Shown in pieces: positions 8,470-16,300 of a DNA stretch of 64,000 bases. Positions within the stretch are counted from its first letter, which is position 1. Every line of letters starts with the position of its first letter. This DNA is from ZC4RG30 sp965652645 (GTDB taxonomy: Bacteria > Pseudomonadota > Gammaproteobacteria > Steroidobacterales > Steroidobacteraceae): NCBI GenBank assembly GCA_965652645.1, contig CBFGXE010000005.1:67654-131653 (forward strand), given 5' to 3'. A program made the translations under genes and the position numbers. A model generated the notes under the pieces. It searched no databases. It had not been told where the DNA came from and saw only the letters and a program-made list of their open reading frames with translations.

Positions 8470-9591
8470 ATGATGCCACAACCCGCCTCCGCCCCACCCG
8501 CTGTCGCCGGCCGCATCGTCGGCCAGTCGCCGTTGCGGATCTGGAGCCTGAGTCCGGAAGAACGCCTGGCGCGCCAGCTGCGCCGCGCAGGCGCCACGGC
8601 GGCCGAGGCGGATGCCGCGCGCGTGATGCTGCTGCGCGCGGACTGGGTGTTCGACGAGCCGCTGGTGAAGGGGCTGGCCCGCCAGCAGCAAAGCTGCGCC
8701 ATGGTGAACGACGCCGGCGACTGCGTTGCGCTGGTGATGCCGCCGGAGCGCGCCGACGAGGGCGCGGCCCTGCTCGCCCTCGGGCAGGCGCCGGCAGACC
8801 TGCCGCGCCGTTCCGGCGGCGAGATCGCCGGGTCCTACAACGACCAGCTGCGCAAGCGCGAACCCCCGTTCCTGCTGCCGCTGGAGGCCGCGCGGCTGCC
8901 GGCCATCGAGGCGCGGGTGTTTGCCGGCTCCTACAAGGGCGTGACGGATTTCGTGACGCTTTACCTGTGGCCGCGCCCGGCGCGCGCCTTCACGCGGGTA
9001 TGCGCCAACCTGGGCATCGCGCCCAACACCGTGACCACCGCCAGCCTGGTGCTGGTGCTGCTGGCCATGTGGGCGTTCTGGCACGGGCAGTTCGCCTGGG
9101 GCCTGGTGGCCGCCTGGGCCATGACCTTCCTCGACACGGTGGATGGCAAGCTGGCGCGCGTGACGCTGAATTCCTCGAAGTTCGGCGACCTCTACGACCA
9201 TCTCATCGACCTGCTGCATCCACCCTTCTGGTGGTGGGCCTGGGTGGTAGGGCTGGGCGCGGTGGGCATGCCGCTGCCCGAAGGCTCGCTGGCGCTCACC
9301 GTGATCGTGGCCGGCTACATCCTGCAGCGACTGGAGGAAGGCATCTTCATCGCGCGCCACAAGATGGACATGCACGTGTGGCAGCGCTTCGACAGCAAGC
9401 TGCGCCTCATCACCGCGCGCCGCAATCCCAACCTCGCCATCCTCACCGTCGCCGTGCTCTTCGGCCGGCCGGAGATCGGCATCGAGGTGGTGGCGGCGTG
9501 GGTGGCCATCTGCCTGGTGATTCATGCCGTGCGCATCGTGCAGGCGGAACTCGCGCGGCGCCGCGGGCCGCTGAAGTCCTGGCTGTCGTGA
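8470..9591 (+). CDS. CDP-alcohol phosphatidyltransferase with N-terminal nucleotidyltransferase-like domain
   Basis: Membrane phosphotransferase that exchanges CMP for an alcohol on a CDP-linked donor to form a phosphodiester lipid or related product. The full signature D-G-x2-A-R-x8-G-x3-D-x3-D is intact from about residue 225 (DGKLAR, then G, D and D at exact spacing). It follows PNTVTTASLVLVLL and is flanked by several hydrophobic segments. The first 150 residues form a separate soluble domain (RIWSLSPEERLARQLRRAG, then VMLLRADWVFDEPLV) resembling a degenerate NTP-transferase, recalling the fused inositol-phosphate cytidylyltransferase/CDP-alcohol enzymes. AAGGA lies just upstream; ATG 8473 is an equally good start. 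The stop overlaps the next gene's GTG. The alcohol substrate is not predictable. Confidence 0.85.
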   Translation: MMPQPASAPPAVAGRIVGQSPLRIWSLSPEERLARQLRRAGATAAEADAARVMLLRADWVFDEPLVKGLARQQQSCAMVNDAGDCVALVMPPERADEGAALLALGQAPADLPRRSGGEIAGSYNDQLRKREPPFLLPLEAARLPAIEARVFAGSYKGVTDFVTLYLWPRPARAFTRVCANLGIAPNTVTTASLVLVLLAMWAFWHGQFAWGLVAAWAMTFLDTVDGKLARVTLNSSKFGDLYDHLIDLLHPPFWWWAWVVGLGAVGMPLPEGSLALTVIVAGYILQRLEEGIFIARHKMDMHVWQRFDSKLRLITARRNPNLAILTVAVLFGRPEIGIEVVAAWVAICLVIHAVRIVQAELARRRGPLKSWLS

Positions 9592-10541
9592 GCAGCGGGG
9601 GCCTGCGCGAACTGCTGCAGGCGGAACTCGGCCGGCCCGCGCCGGCCGGCGCGCAGGCGCTGGCGGAAGAGCTGGCGCGCCGCGGGGGAGATGGCACGGC
9701 CGCGGTGCTCTATTACGGCTCGGCGCTGCGGGCCGGCACCCTGGAGGGCATCCTCGACTTCTACGTGCTGCTGGATGACGTGCGCTGCTGGCCCGCCTCC
9801 CTGCCCGCCCGCCTCGCCAACCGCTGGCTGCCGCCCAACGTGGGTTACCTCGAGGTCGATCATGGCGGTGAGCGCCTGCGCGCCAAGTTCGCGGTGATGA
9901 GCTGTTCCCAGTTCGCCCGCAGGCTGCAGGATGACGCGCGCGACACGACGATCTGGGCGCGCTTCTGCCAGCCGGCGCTGTGCCTGTGGGCGCGCTCGGC
10001 TGCCGACCGCTCCACCGCGGTGGACATGGTGGCCGCCGCCGTGGTGCGCGCGGCAGTGTGGGCAGCGCGCCTGGGGCCGGAATGCGCGGCGGCCACGGAG
10101 TTCTGGCGCGCCCTGTTCGCCAGCACCTATGCCGCCGAACTGCGCGTGGAGCAGTCAGCACGCCCGCAGGATATCGTCGGCAAGGATCCGGAACGTTATG
10201 CGGCCGCGCTGCCGCTGGCCTGGCGCAGCGCGGGACTGGAATTCACGGCGGACCAGCAGGGACGGCTGCGCCCGGCGCTTGACGCGGCGGCACGCCAGGC
10301 GGCCCTGAAGCGCTGGCTGAAGCTCGCCCGGCACGGGCGGCGACTCAACGTGATGCGATTGCTGAAGGCCTCGTTCACCTTCGAGGGCGCGATGGACTAC
10401 GTCGCCTGGAAGATCGAACGCCACCGCGGCATCAGGATCGAAGTGAAGCCCTGGCAGCGGCGCTTCCCGCTGCTGGCGGCGCCGCTTCTCTACTGGAAAC
10501 TGCGGCGCCTGGGAGTGTTGTCCCGGAAACCGGGACGTTGA
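9588..10541 (+). CDS. TAM41-like CDP-diacylglycerol synthase candidate
   Basis: A 317-residue protein resembling TAM41, the mitochondrial enzyme that makes CDP-diacylglycerol from phosphatidic acid and CTP. Visible matches to the family are a nucleotidyltransferase core with YYGSALRAG (residues 42-50) followed by ILDFYVLLDD (acidic residues 57, 63, 64) and a Trp shortly after, LPPNVGYLEV, a GERLRAKFAVMS block, and a TTIWARFCQPALCLW segment before a helical region. No membrane segments are seen, matching a peripheral enzyme. The GTG start overlaps the upstream CDP-alcohol phosphotransferase stop by four bases (GTGA), so donor-making and donor-using enzymes would be co-translated. The TAM41 assignment comes from memory of the family motif, not a search. 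Confidence 0.66.
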   Translation: MSSGGLRELLQAELGRPAPAGAQALAEELARRGGDGTAAVLYYGSALRAGTLEGILDFYVLLDDVRCWPASLPARLANRWLPPNVGYLEVDHGGERLRAKFAVMSCSQFARRLQDDARDTTIWARFCQPALCLWARSAADRSTAVDMVAAAVVRAAVWAARLGPECAAATEFWRALFASTYAAELRVEQSARPQDIVGKDPERYAAALPLAWRSAGLEFTADQQGRLRPALDAAARQAALKRWLKLARHGRRLNVMRLLKASFTFEGAMDYVAWKIERHRGIRIEVKPWQRRFPLLAAPLLYWKLRRLGVLSRKPGR

Positions 10542-10571
10542 TGTCCTGCTGCGCGCGCGCGGCCCGGACTG

Positions 10572-11678
10572 TCAGTCACCGCGGCACGACTCCAGCCCGG
10601 CAATCCGGTCCCACATCGATTCGGACTGCATGGCCACTTCGCGGTTTCCCTGGTGCAGGCGCTGGATGACCTCCTCCCGCACCGCCGGGGAAGTGATCCA
10701 CGCCGCGCGTTCCATGACCGCGGCAACCGTTGCTTCCCGGACCATCAGGTCCCGGCCGCCGGGATAGAAGTCGAGGAACCCCCCGTACTTGTGGGCCCAG
10801 CCCAGCACCAGGCAGGGCGTGCCGGAGGAGATTGCGCCGATCATGCCGTGGTAGCGCGAGGAGAGCACCAGCCATGACCGGGCGAATTCGGCCTTGCATG
10901 CAAGGGGATCCTTGTTGAACACCCACGGGATGCCAAGGCGCGAGAGGCGCTTGTGGAGCCGGCGATAGTCCTTGTCCTGGTGGAAGAGCACGCGACACGC
11001 ATGTTCCCGGGTCGCAAGGCGTTCGGCGCATCCGGCGAGAAACCGCGCGTAGGCATCGAAATCCGCGATGAACCCCCGCTCCACCAGCTTCGAGTTCGGC
11101 ACGAGCAGGATGCCCCGCCGCGCCTGCCCGTCGGCAGGCTTGCCTGGCGCCGGCATGCCGATGGTGAAGTCCGGGCACAGCTGCAGCCGCGAAGTGAAGG
11201 GCTGGCACATCCGCAGGGATTCTTCATCGCGGGCCCATGCCAGGTCGGCCAACTCCACCAGCCCGGCGAATCGGGCGCCCCTTGCGGCATCGAACGGCCC
11301 GTAGGATTTCGGCAGCAGCACCAGGTGTGCGCCCCGTGCCCGGACCTCGGTCCCCAGGGCAATGTCCAGCTCCAGGTGTCCGGCGGGCCAGAGGTTGCCG
11401 TGCCGGTAGCCGTTGGCATCCAGCACCAGTTCACCGCGCCTGATGCCGCGGATCGCCCTCTTGCGGTCGTTCTCCCTGCGCAGCCTGGATATCCAGCGGA
11501 TCGGCTTCGGAAGGAGCAGCGAGGTGACCCGCAGGCGGTTGATGTCCGCCACTTCCCTGCCGTCGAGGATGATCCGGCGCGGCCCGAGGCGGGCGCACAA
11601 CTTGTGCGCGGCGGCCATTGCCATCAGCAGGTCGCCGCCGTTGCCCGTGGTCACGTTGACGATGTGGATTGCGTTCAC
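10572..11678 (-). CDS. Polysaccharide pyruvyl transferase family protein
   Basis: GT-B-like enzyme of the WcaK/CsaB family, whose members add pyruvate ketals to sugars from phosphoenolpyruvate. Family-like blocks are the N-terminal IHIVNVTTGNGGDLLMA, the YGPFDAARG segment, a CPDFTIGMPAPG block, and the C-terminal VLSSRYHGMIGAISSGTPC stretch with the conserved RYH near residue 280. The chosen start is the third of three in-frame GTG codons, because GGAG stands five bases upstream of it; starting at 11699 would add seven residues. The product is 368 aa and soluble. It is the last gene of the lipid/glycan operon, 26 bp after the epimerase. The acceptor is unknown and could be a glycolipid. Confidence 0.78.
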   Translation of the reverse strand: MNAIHIVNVTTGNGGDLLMAMAAAHKLCARLGPRRIILDGREVADINRLRVTSLLLPKPIRWISRLRRENDRKRAIRGIRRGELVLDANGYRHGNLWPAGHLELDIALGTEVRARGAHLVLLPKSYGPFDAARGARFAGLVELADLAWARDEESLRMCQPFTSRLQLCPDFTIGMPAPGKPADGQARRGILLVPNSKLVERGFIADFDAYARFLAGCAERLATREHACRVLFHQDKDYRRLHKRLSRLGIPWVFNKDPLACKAEFARSWLVLSSRYHGMIGAISSGTPCLVLGWAHKYGGFLDFYPGGRDLMVREATVAAVMERAAWITSPAVREEVIQRLHQGNREVAMQSESMWDRIAGLESCRGD

Positions 11679-11704
11679 GGGCACTCCGGTTCGTGGCACG
11701 AGGG

Positions 11705-12649
11705 CTACAGCCAGCCTGCGCGCCGGTACCAGGCAACAGCGTTGCCAAACCCCTCGGCAAGGGAATACGCGGGCGTCCAGCCCGCCGGCTGCGCACGATC
11801 TTCCTCCGGCACCGACCAGTCCGGATGGCGCAATTCACGCAGCTTCTCGGAAGTGAGCATGTTGGCGGTGCCGAACAGGCGCGCCACGTCCCCGACCAGC
11901 GCCACGCCGCGCAGCAGCGGCGCCGGGGCGTGGAACAGCAACGGGCGCGCATTGCCCATGGCACGCGCCGCGCTCGCAAATACTTCCCGCCAGGTGTAGC
12001 CGCCAGGGCGCCCGTCGCTGGCACTGAGCACGCGGCCCGAGGGCGCCTCTTGCAGCTGTGCCACCAGCAGGCTGCACAGGTCATCCACGTGGATCATCGC
12101 GGCGCGTGCCTGGCGCCTGCCCAGCAGCGGTACCAGCCGGCTGCGCGCGATCTGGAAGAACACCAGCGTCTCGCGATCACCCGGGCCATACACCGCCGGG
12201 GGCCGCACCACCGTCACCCGCGCGCCCAGCCGCTGCAACACGGCCTCCTCGCCGGCCCGCTTGCTGGCCGCATAGCCCGACAGCCGCGGCTCGCGTGCCG
12301 CCAGCGTGGACAGGTGCAGGAAATGTGCATGGGGCGCATGCGCCGCCACAGCCTCTGCCAGCCGCGCCGCGCCGGCAGTGTTCACCGCGTCATACTCGCG
12401 GCGCCGCGCCGCCTTGATCAGGCCCGCCACGTGCGCCACCGCGTCCACGCCACTGACCAGCTGGCGCAGCGCCTGTGCATCCCCCAGGTCACCCGCCACG
12501 ATCTGGGGATCCATGCCGCGCCACTGCTCGCGCACCGGATCACGACGCAGCAGCAGCCGCACGCGCCAGCCGCCCGCCGCCAGCAGCGGCGCGAGGCGCT
12601 GCCCGACGAATCCGGTGGCCCCGGTGAGTGCGATGACGGGACGACTCAT
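11705..12649 (-). CDS. NAD(P)-dependent sugar epimerase/dehydratase
   Basis: Extended short-chain dehydrogenase/reductase, 314 aa. The Rossmann nucleotide-binding motif TGATGFVG is at residues 9-16, DAVAHVAGLIKA at about 75-86, the serine-containing LHLSTLAA block at about 110, and the catalytic YAASKRAG (Y-x3-K) near 125. ATG 12649 is used because it forms an ATGA overlap with the stop of the acyltransferase gene and gives the usual short N-terminus; longer versions are antisense-like. Family members act on nucleotide sugars, or on steroids and flavonoids in some branches. In this operon a sugar or polyol head-group modification is the simplest guess, without direct evidence. Confidence 0.84.
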   Translation of the reverse strand: MSRPVIALTGATGFVGQRLAPLLAAGGWRVRLLLRRDPVREQWRGMDPQIVAGDLGDAQALRQLVSGVDAVAHVAGLIKAARRREYDAVNTAGAARLAEAVAAHAPHAHFLHLSTLAAREPRLSGYAASKRAGEEAVLQRLGARVTVVRPPAVYGPGDRETLVFFQIARSRLVPLLGRRQARAAMIHVDDLCSLLVAQLQEAPSGRVLSASDGRPGGYTWREVFASAARAMGNARPLLFHAPAPLLRGVALVGDVARLFGTANMLTSEKLRELRHPDWSVPEEDRAQPAGWTPAYSLAEGFGNAVAWYRRAGWL

Positions 12650-13569
12650 GTGCGCACGGGCAGCGGATACCTGCGCCAGCGCCGGTGCTGCCAGCTCCAT
12701 AATTCCGGATGCGCCAGGATCTGCGCCTCCACGTGCTGCATCACCCGGGCCGTGTCGTCCTCGATGCTTCCGCCCGGCGGCAGCGCCAGCGGCGGCTCGA
12801 TGCCGAAATGCCAGACCGGATCCGCCGCGAGCGCCGTCACGGGCAGCATGGGCGCGCGCGTGCTGCGCGCAAGCTGCACCACGCCGCCAGGCATCGGCAT
12901 TTCCTTGCCCAGGAAACGCATGGGTACGCCGGTCTCCTCGTCCTTCACGCCCTGGTCCACCATCGCGAACACGATGCGGTTCTTGCGCAAGGCATCCACC
13001 ATGCGTGCATAGGCCCTGAAACCCTCGTTCGCCAGGATGCCGTCGATGCCATAGCGCGGCAGTCCGGTGGCAAAGAACTCCGCCGACATCATCCGCGCGT
13101 GCCGGTAGACCACCGTCACCGGCCAGCCCGCATCGGCCAGCTGCGCGGCCAGCAGCAGGCTGTTGCCCGAATGCGTGGCAAGCAGGATGGCGCCGCGTCC
13201 CTGGCGCGCGGCTTCCAGGTGATGCAGGCCGTCGATGCGGCAGCGCTCCCGCAGGCGCGCGGCATCCAGTTTCTCATCGACCATGCTGAGCACCTCGAGC
13301 ACCGCGATGGTGTTCACCCGATAGGCCTCGCGCAGGATGCGCTCCACTTCCGGATCACGCGCATCCCGGCCCTTCAGCGCGGCAATGCCGGCGAGGCAGG
13401 CGAGGCGCCAGCGCGCGCCGAGCGCATAGTGGAGGCTGCCCACGCGGGCGCCCAGGGCGCGCACGCCGTCGAAGCCGGCCCGGCGCACCAGCCAGCGGGC
13501 CAACAGGAACAGGCTGCGGCGCTGCGCGCGGTCAAGCCACACACGCAGTTCACGAGCCCAGCGCGGCAT
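12646..13569 (-). CDS. LpxL/HtrB-like lysophospholipid or lipid A acyltransferase
   Basis: Member of the bacterial lipid A acyltransferase family, 307 aa, with an N-terminal hydrophobic anchor (RRSLFLLARWLVRR) and a cytosolic-face catalytic domain. The usual catalytic H-x4-D/E is present only in part: the sequence around residue 132 reads LLATHSGNSLLLAA, with Leu where the acidic residue should be. Later family blocks are there (VTVVYRHARMM, RIVFAMVDQGVKDEETGVPM, VVQLARSTRAPMLPV). The ATG overlaps the ABC exporter stop by 20 bp. It may acylate a lipid head group rather than lipid A, or be catalytically altered; PEP-CTERM and aryl polyene clusters also carry divergent relatives. Confidence 0.8.
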   Translation of the reverse strand: MPRWARELRVWLDRAQRRSLFLLARWLVRRAGFDGVRALGARVGSLHYALGARWRLACLAGIAALKGRDARDPEVERILREAYRVNTIAVLEVLSMVDEKLDAARLRERCRIDGLHHLEAARQGRGAILLATHSGNSLLLAAQLADAGWPVTVVYRHARMMSAEFFATGLPRYGIDGILANEGFRAYARMVDALRKNRIVFAMVDQGVKDEETGVPMRFLGKEMPMPGGVVQLARSTRAPMLPVTALAADPVWHFGIEPPLALPPGGSIEDDTARVMQHVEAQILAHPELWSWQHRRWRRYPLPVRT

Positions 13570-15310
13570 GGCCCTGCGACTGGTCCAGCGGGACCAGCTC
13601 TCCGTCAGCGAGGCGCCAGACCTGGTCGGCGGCGCGCACCATCCTGCCGGTATGCGTCACGGCCAGCACCGACATGTGCGACTTCAGCCGCTCCACGGTC
13701 TCCAGGATGGCGTCCTGGGCGTCCGGATCGAGGCTGCTGGTGGCCTCATCCAGGATCAGCAGCTTCGGGTCGTGGATCAGCGCCCGCGCGATGGCCAGCC
13801 GCTGGCGCTGCCCGCCCGACAGGCGCGAGCCGCCATGGCCCACGCGCGTGGCCAGCCCCTCGGGCATGGCCTCGACGAACTGCAGCGCGTCCGCGTCGCG
13901 CAGGGCCTGGCGGATGCGCTCCTCGCTGATGTCTTCGCCCAGCGTGAGGTTGTACGCCACCGACTCGTCCACCATCACCGATTCCTGCGGCACATAGCCG
14001 ATCTGCCGCCGCCAGCTGCGCAGGTCGAGTTGCGGCAGCGGCACGCCGTCGACCAGCACCTCGCCCACATCCGGCTTGCGCAGGCCCACGACCAGGTCGA
14101 GCAGCGTGGTCTTGCCCGAGCCGGAAGGGCCGACGATGAGCGTGAGCCCCCGCGCCGGGATCACCAGCGACACGTCCCGCAGGATCTGCCGCCGGCCATC
14201 GTGCGAGTAGCTCACCGCGGCCAGTTCGATCTGCCGGCTGAACACCGCCGCGCGTTCGCCGCCGGGTGGCTCGCGGGCCTCGCGGGCAGCACCGATGGCG
14301 GACATCACCGACCAGTAGGCGCTCTCCTGGATGACCAGCTGCTGGTAGGCCTTCTGTCCCTTGGCCAGGTAGTTCACCACCCGGACCAGCAGGAAGAGCA
14401 TCACCACCAGCTCCTCCAGGTCGTTGTCGAGCGTGGTAATGCCCACGAAAAGGCCGATGATGGCCATGATGACCATGATCGGTTCCTGCAGCGCGGCAAG
14501 CGCGCCCTTGCTGATCACCTGCTTGCGCAGGGCACGCTGCAGCAGGCGGCTTTCATCGGTGAGCAGCGCGTCCACATGGTCTTCGCGCGCCATGGCCTTC
14601 AGCGGCTTGGCGGCGGCGAATTGCGCGCTGACCTGCGTGAGCAGGGATTTCTGCAGCCGCGTCTGGCGCTGCCCGGCGCGGCGCGACTTGTGGATCAGCG
14701 CCCGCAGCGCCAGCAGCAGCACGCCGCCCGCCACCGCCGCGCCGATGCCGGCCTCCGGTGCGATGGCAAAGGCCACCGCGAGGTAGATCAGGCTGGTGAG
14801 GAACATCGCCGCCATCTCTGCCCCCACCTGGAAGGTCTCGGAGGCGCGTTGCGCCTCGGTGGCGATGGCGTTGGACAGGCCACCCACCGACTGGTCCAGG
14901 TAATGTTTCCAGCGGGCCTGCATGGTCGCGCGGATCAGCGTGATGCGCAGGTCCGTGGCGATGTGGGCCACCGTGTAGCCCACCTGCCGGTTGGCCAGCA
15001 ACGACATCGCCGCCCGCATCGCGATCAGCACCGCCGCAGCCACCAGCAGGCTCACCGGTGTCGGGGTGATTCCGATGTGCTCCAGCGCGCCCGTGGCGAT
15101 CTTCTGCGGGCCGGACGGCTCGCCCGATTCATCCGCGATCACCGACAGCATCGAAAGGAACATCGATATGCCCAGGCCTTCGAACAGGCTGGCCACGAAC
15201 AATGCCGCCAGTCCCGCCGCGCTCCTGCCGGGGTAGTTGCGCAGGAACGTGCCCAGCATGCGCAGCGCGCCCTGCCCCGCCGCCGGATGCTGCTGCGGAT
15301 GGGAACTCAA
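13550..15310 (-). CDS. MsbA-like lipid ABC exporter (fused permease-ATPase)
   Basis: Half-transporter of 586 aa with an N-terminal six-helix membrane domain (hydrophobic stretches near residues 30-50, 80-100, 160-200 and 280-310) and a C-terminal ATPase. The ATPase motifs are complete: Walker A GPSGSGKTTLLD near 392, signature LSGGQRQRLAIARAL near 500, Walker B LLILDEATSSLD, and the switch histidine in AVTHTGRM. It would dimerise and flip a lipid or lipid-linked product across the inner membrane. The gene overlaps the upstream lipid-kinase gene by ATGA and the acyltransferase by 20 bp, which argues that it exports the product of this operon. A dedicated msbA for lipid A may exist elsewhere. 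Confidence 0.9.
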   Translation of the reverse strand: MSSHPQQHPAAGQGALRMLGTFLRNYPGRSAAGLAALFVASLFEGLGISMFLSMLSVIADESGEPSGPQKIATGALEHIGITPTPVSLLVAAAVLIAMRAAMSLLANRQVGYTVAHIATDLRITLIRATMQARWKHYLDQSVGGLSNAIATEAQRASETFQVGAEMAAMFLTSLIYLAVAFAIAPEAGIGAAVAGGVLLLALRALIHKSRRAGQRQTRLQKSLLTQVSAQFAAAKPLKAMAREDHVDALLTDESRLLQRALRKQVISKGALAALQEPIMVIMAIIGLFVGITTLDNDLEELVVMLFLLVRVVNYLAKGQKAYQQLVIQESAYWSVMSAIGAAREAREPPGGERAAVFSRQIELAAVSYSHDGRRQILRDVSLVIPARGLTLIVGPSGSGKTTLLDLVVGLRKPDVGEVLVDGVPLPQLDLRSWRRQIGYVPQESVMVDESVAYNLTLGEDISEERIRQALRDADALQFVEAMPEGLATRVGHGGSRLSGGQRQRLAIARALIHDPKLLILDEATSSLDPDAQDAILETVERLKSHMSVLAVTHTGRMVRAADQVWRLADGELVPLDQSQGHAALGS

Positions 15311-16290
15311 GCGCGCACCACCGTCAGCACGATGCCGGGTTCGATGGCAAGCGGCAGCGCGGGATCAGCAGTGAAACCCTCCCCATCGAGGGAATACACG
15401 TCGATGCCCCGCACCTCCAAGGCGCTGCTGCGCCCGCTGAGCGCACCATTCTCCGGGGTCAGCGCGGCATGGAACCTGCCCCGCAGGATTCCGGGCAGGT
15501 GTCGCCAGAAGTGCGGCGCGGTCGCGGCGATGGCCGTCACTCTCACAGGTCCCTCCCCGGTTTCGGCGAAGGGATTGTAAAGCGCATCGCGCATGTGCAG
15601 GGTGGTGGCGAGCAGGATGCGCATCGGCGCGGCGGCCAGCCCCGGGCCATCGCCCGCCATGCGCACGTCCATGCGCGTATAGGGTGGCAGCGGGCTGCGG
15701 CCGATCCACACCTTCACCAGCAACTTCAGCAGTGCATAGAAGTCCGCAGCGAGGCTGCGGTGGATCCAGCCGCTGCCGCGGGCGCGATGCTCGCTGCATA
15801 CGCGCACACCTTCATGGATCATGCCGCCGGCGAGCAGGAAGCCATGCCGCACCTCCCCACCCGGTTGTGACAGGCGCAGCGTGGCCATCTGCTGCCGCAC
15901 CAGCGGCCGGCCGGCGCGATGGGCCGCCACCGCCGCGCGCAGCGCGCGCATGGGGGGATAACCGCCAGCCTCGCGCGGCACGATGTTGGCGCGTCCTCCT
16001 CCCAGCAGCAGCAGCGCCGGCGACCAGCCATCAGCCGCGCGCGCCAGGTATTCGGCAATCCAGTGGATGGTGCCATCCCCGGACAGCACCCAGACCTGGT
16101 CGCGGCGCTCGGCATGCAGTCGGTCGAATGCGGCGCCGAAGCGCTGCGGATCACTGGCAACGATGACTTCGATGCCGGCGGCACGCGCCAGGCGGGCGGC
16201 CCGACGGGCCAGTTGCCAGCGCGAGGCGCGGAAGCTGCGCGGATTGACCAGCAGGACCGGCTGCCCGGCGGCTTGTGCCCCCGTGTGCAC
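15307..16290 (-). CDS. Diacylglycerol kinase-family lipid kinase
   Basis: Soluble lipid kinase of the DAGK/sphingosine-kinase catalytic family, 327 aa. The opening strand PVLLVNPRSFRAS and the ATP-binding VWVLSGDGTIHWIAEYL (GDGT near residue 70) are typical. The next glycine-rich loop, usually P-x-G-T-x-N-D-x-A-R, reads GGGRANIVPRE here, a clear departure that keeps the Asn and Arg. The start is placed at GTG 16290, ten bases after the desaturase stop; an in-frame extension to 16362 is Arg/Ala-rich and lies inside the desaturase gene. The stop overlaps the exporter start. It would phosphorylate diacylglycerol or a related lipid and feed phosphatidate to the CDP-diacylglycerol synthase candidate nearby. 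Confidence 0.8.
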   Translation of the reverse strand: MHTGAQAAGQPVLLVNPRSFRASRWQLARRAARLARAAGIEVIVASDPQRFGAAFDRLHAERRDQVWVLSGDGTIHWIAEYLARAADGWSPALLLLGGGRANIVPREAGGYPPMRALRAAVAAHRAGRPLVRQQMATLRLSQPGGEVRHGFLLAGGMIHEGVRVCSEHRARGSGWIHRSLAADFYALLKLLVKVWIGRSPLPPYTRMDVRMAGDGPGLAAAPMRILLATTLHMRDALYNPFAETGEGPVRVTAIAATAPHFWRHLPGILRGRFHAALTPENGALSGRSSALEVRGIDVYSLDGEGFTADPALPLAIEPGIVLTVVRA

Positions 16291-16300
16291 GGCCGGCCGT

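Noticed and set aside
8461..10161. Upstream extension of the metallophosphoesterase frame to 874 codons on minus
   Set aside because: The extension is antisense to the CDP-alcohol transferase and TAM41-like genes, both with intact motifs; homology of the phosphoesterase begins just after ATG 8460.
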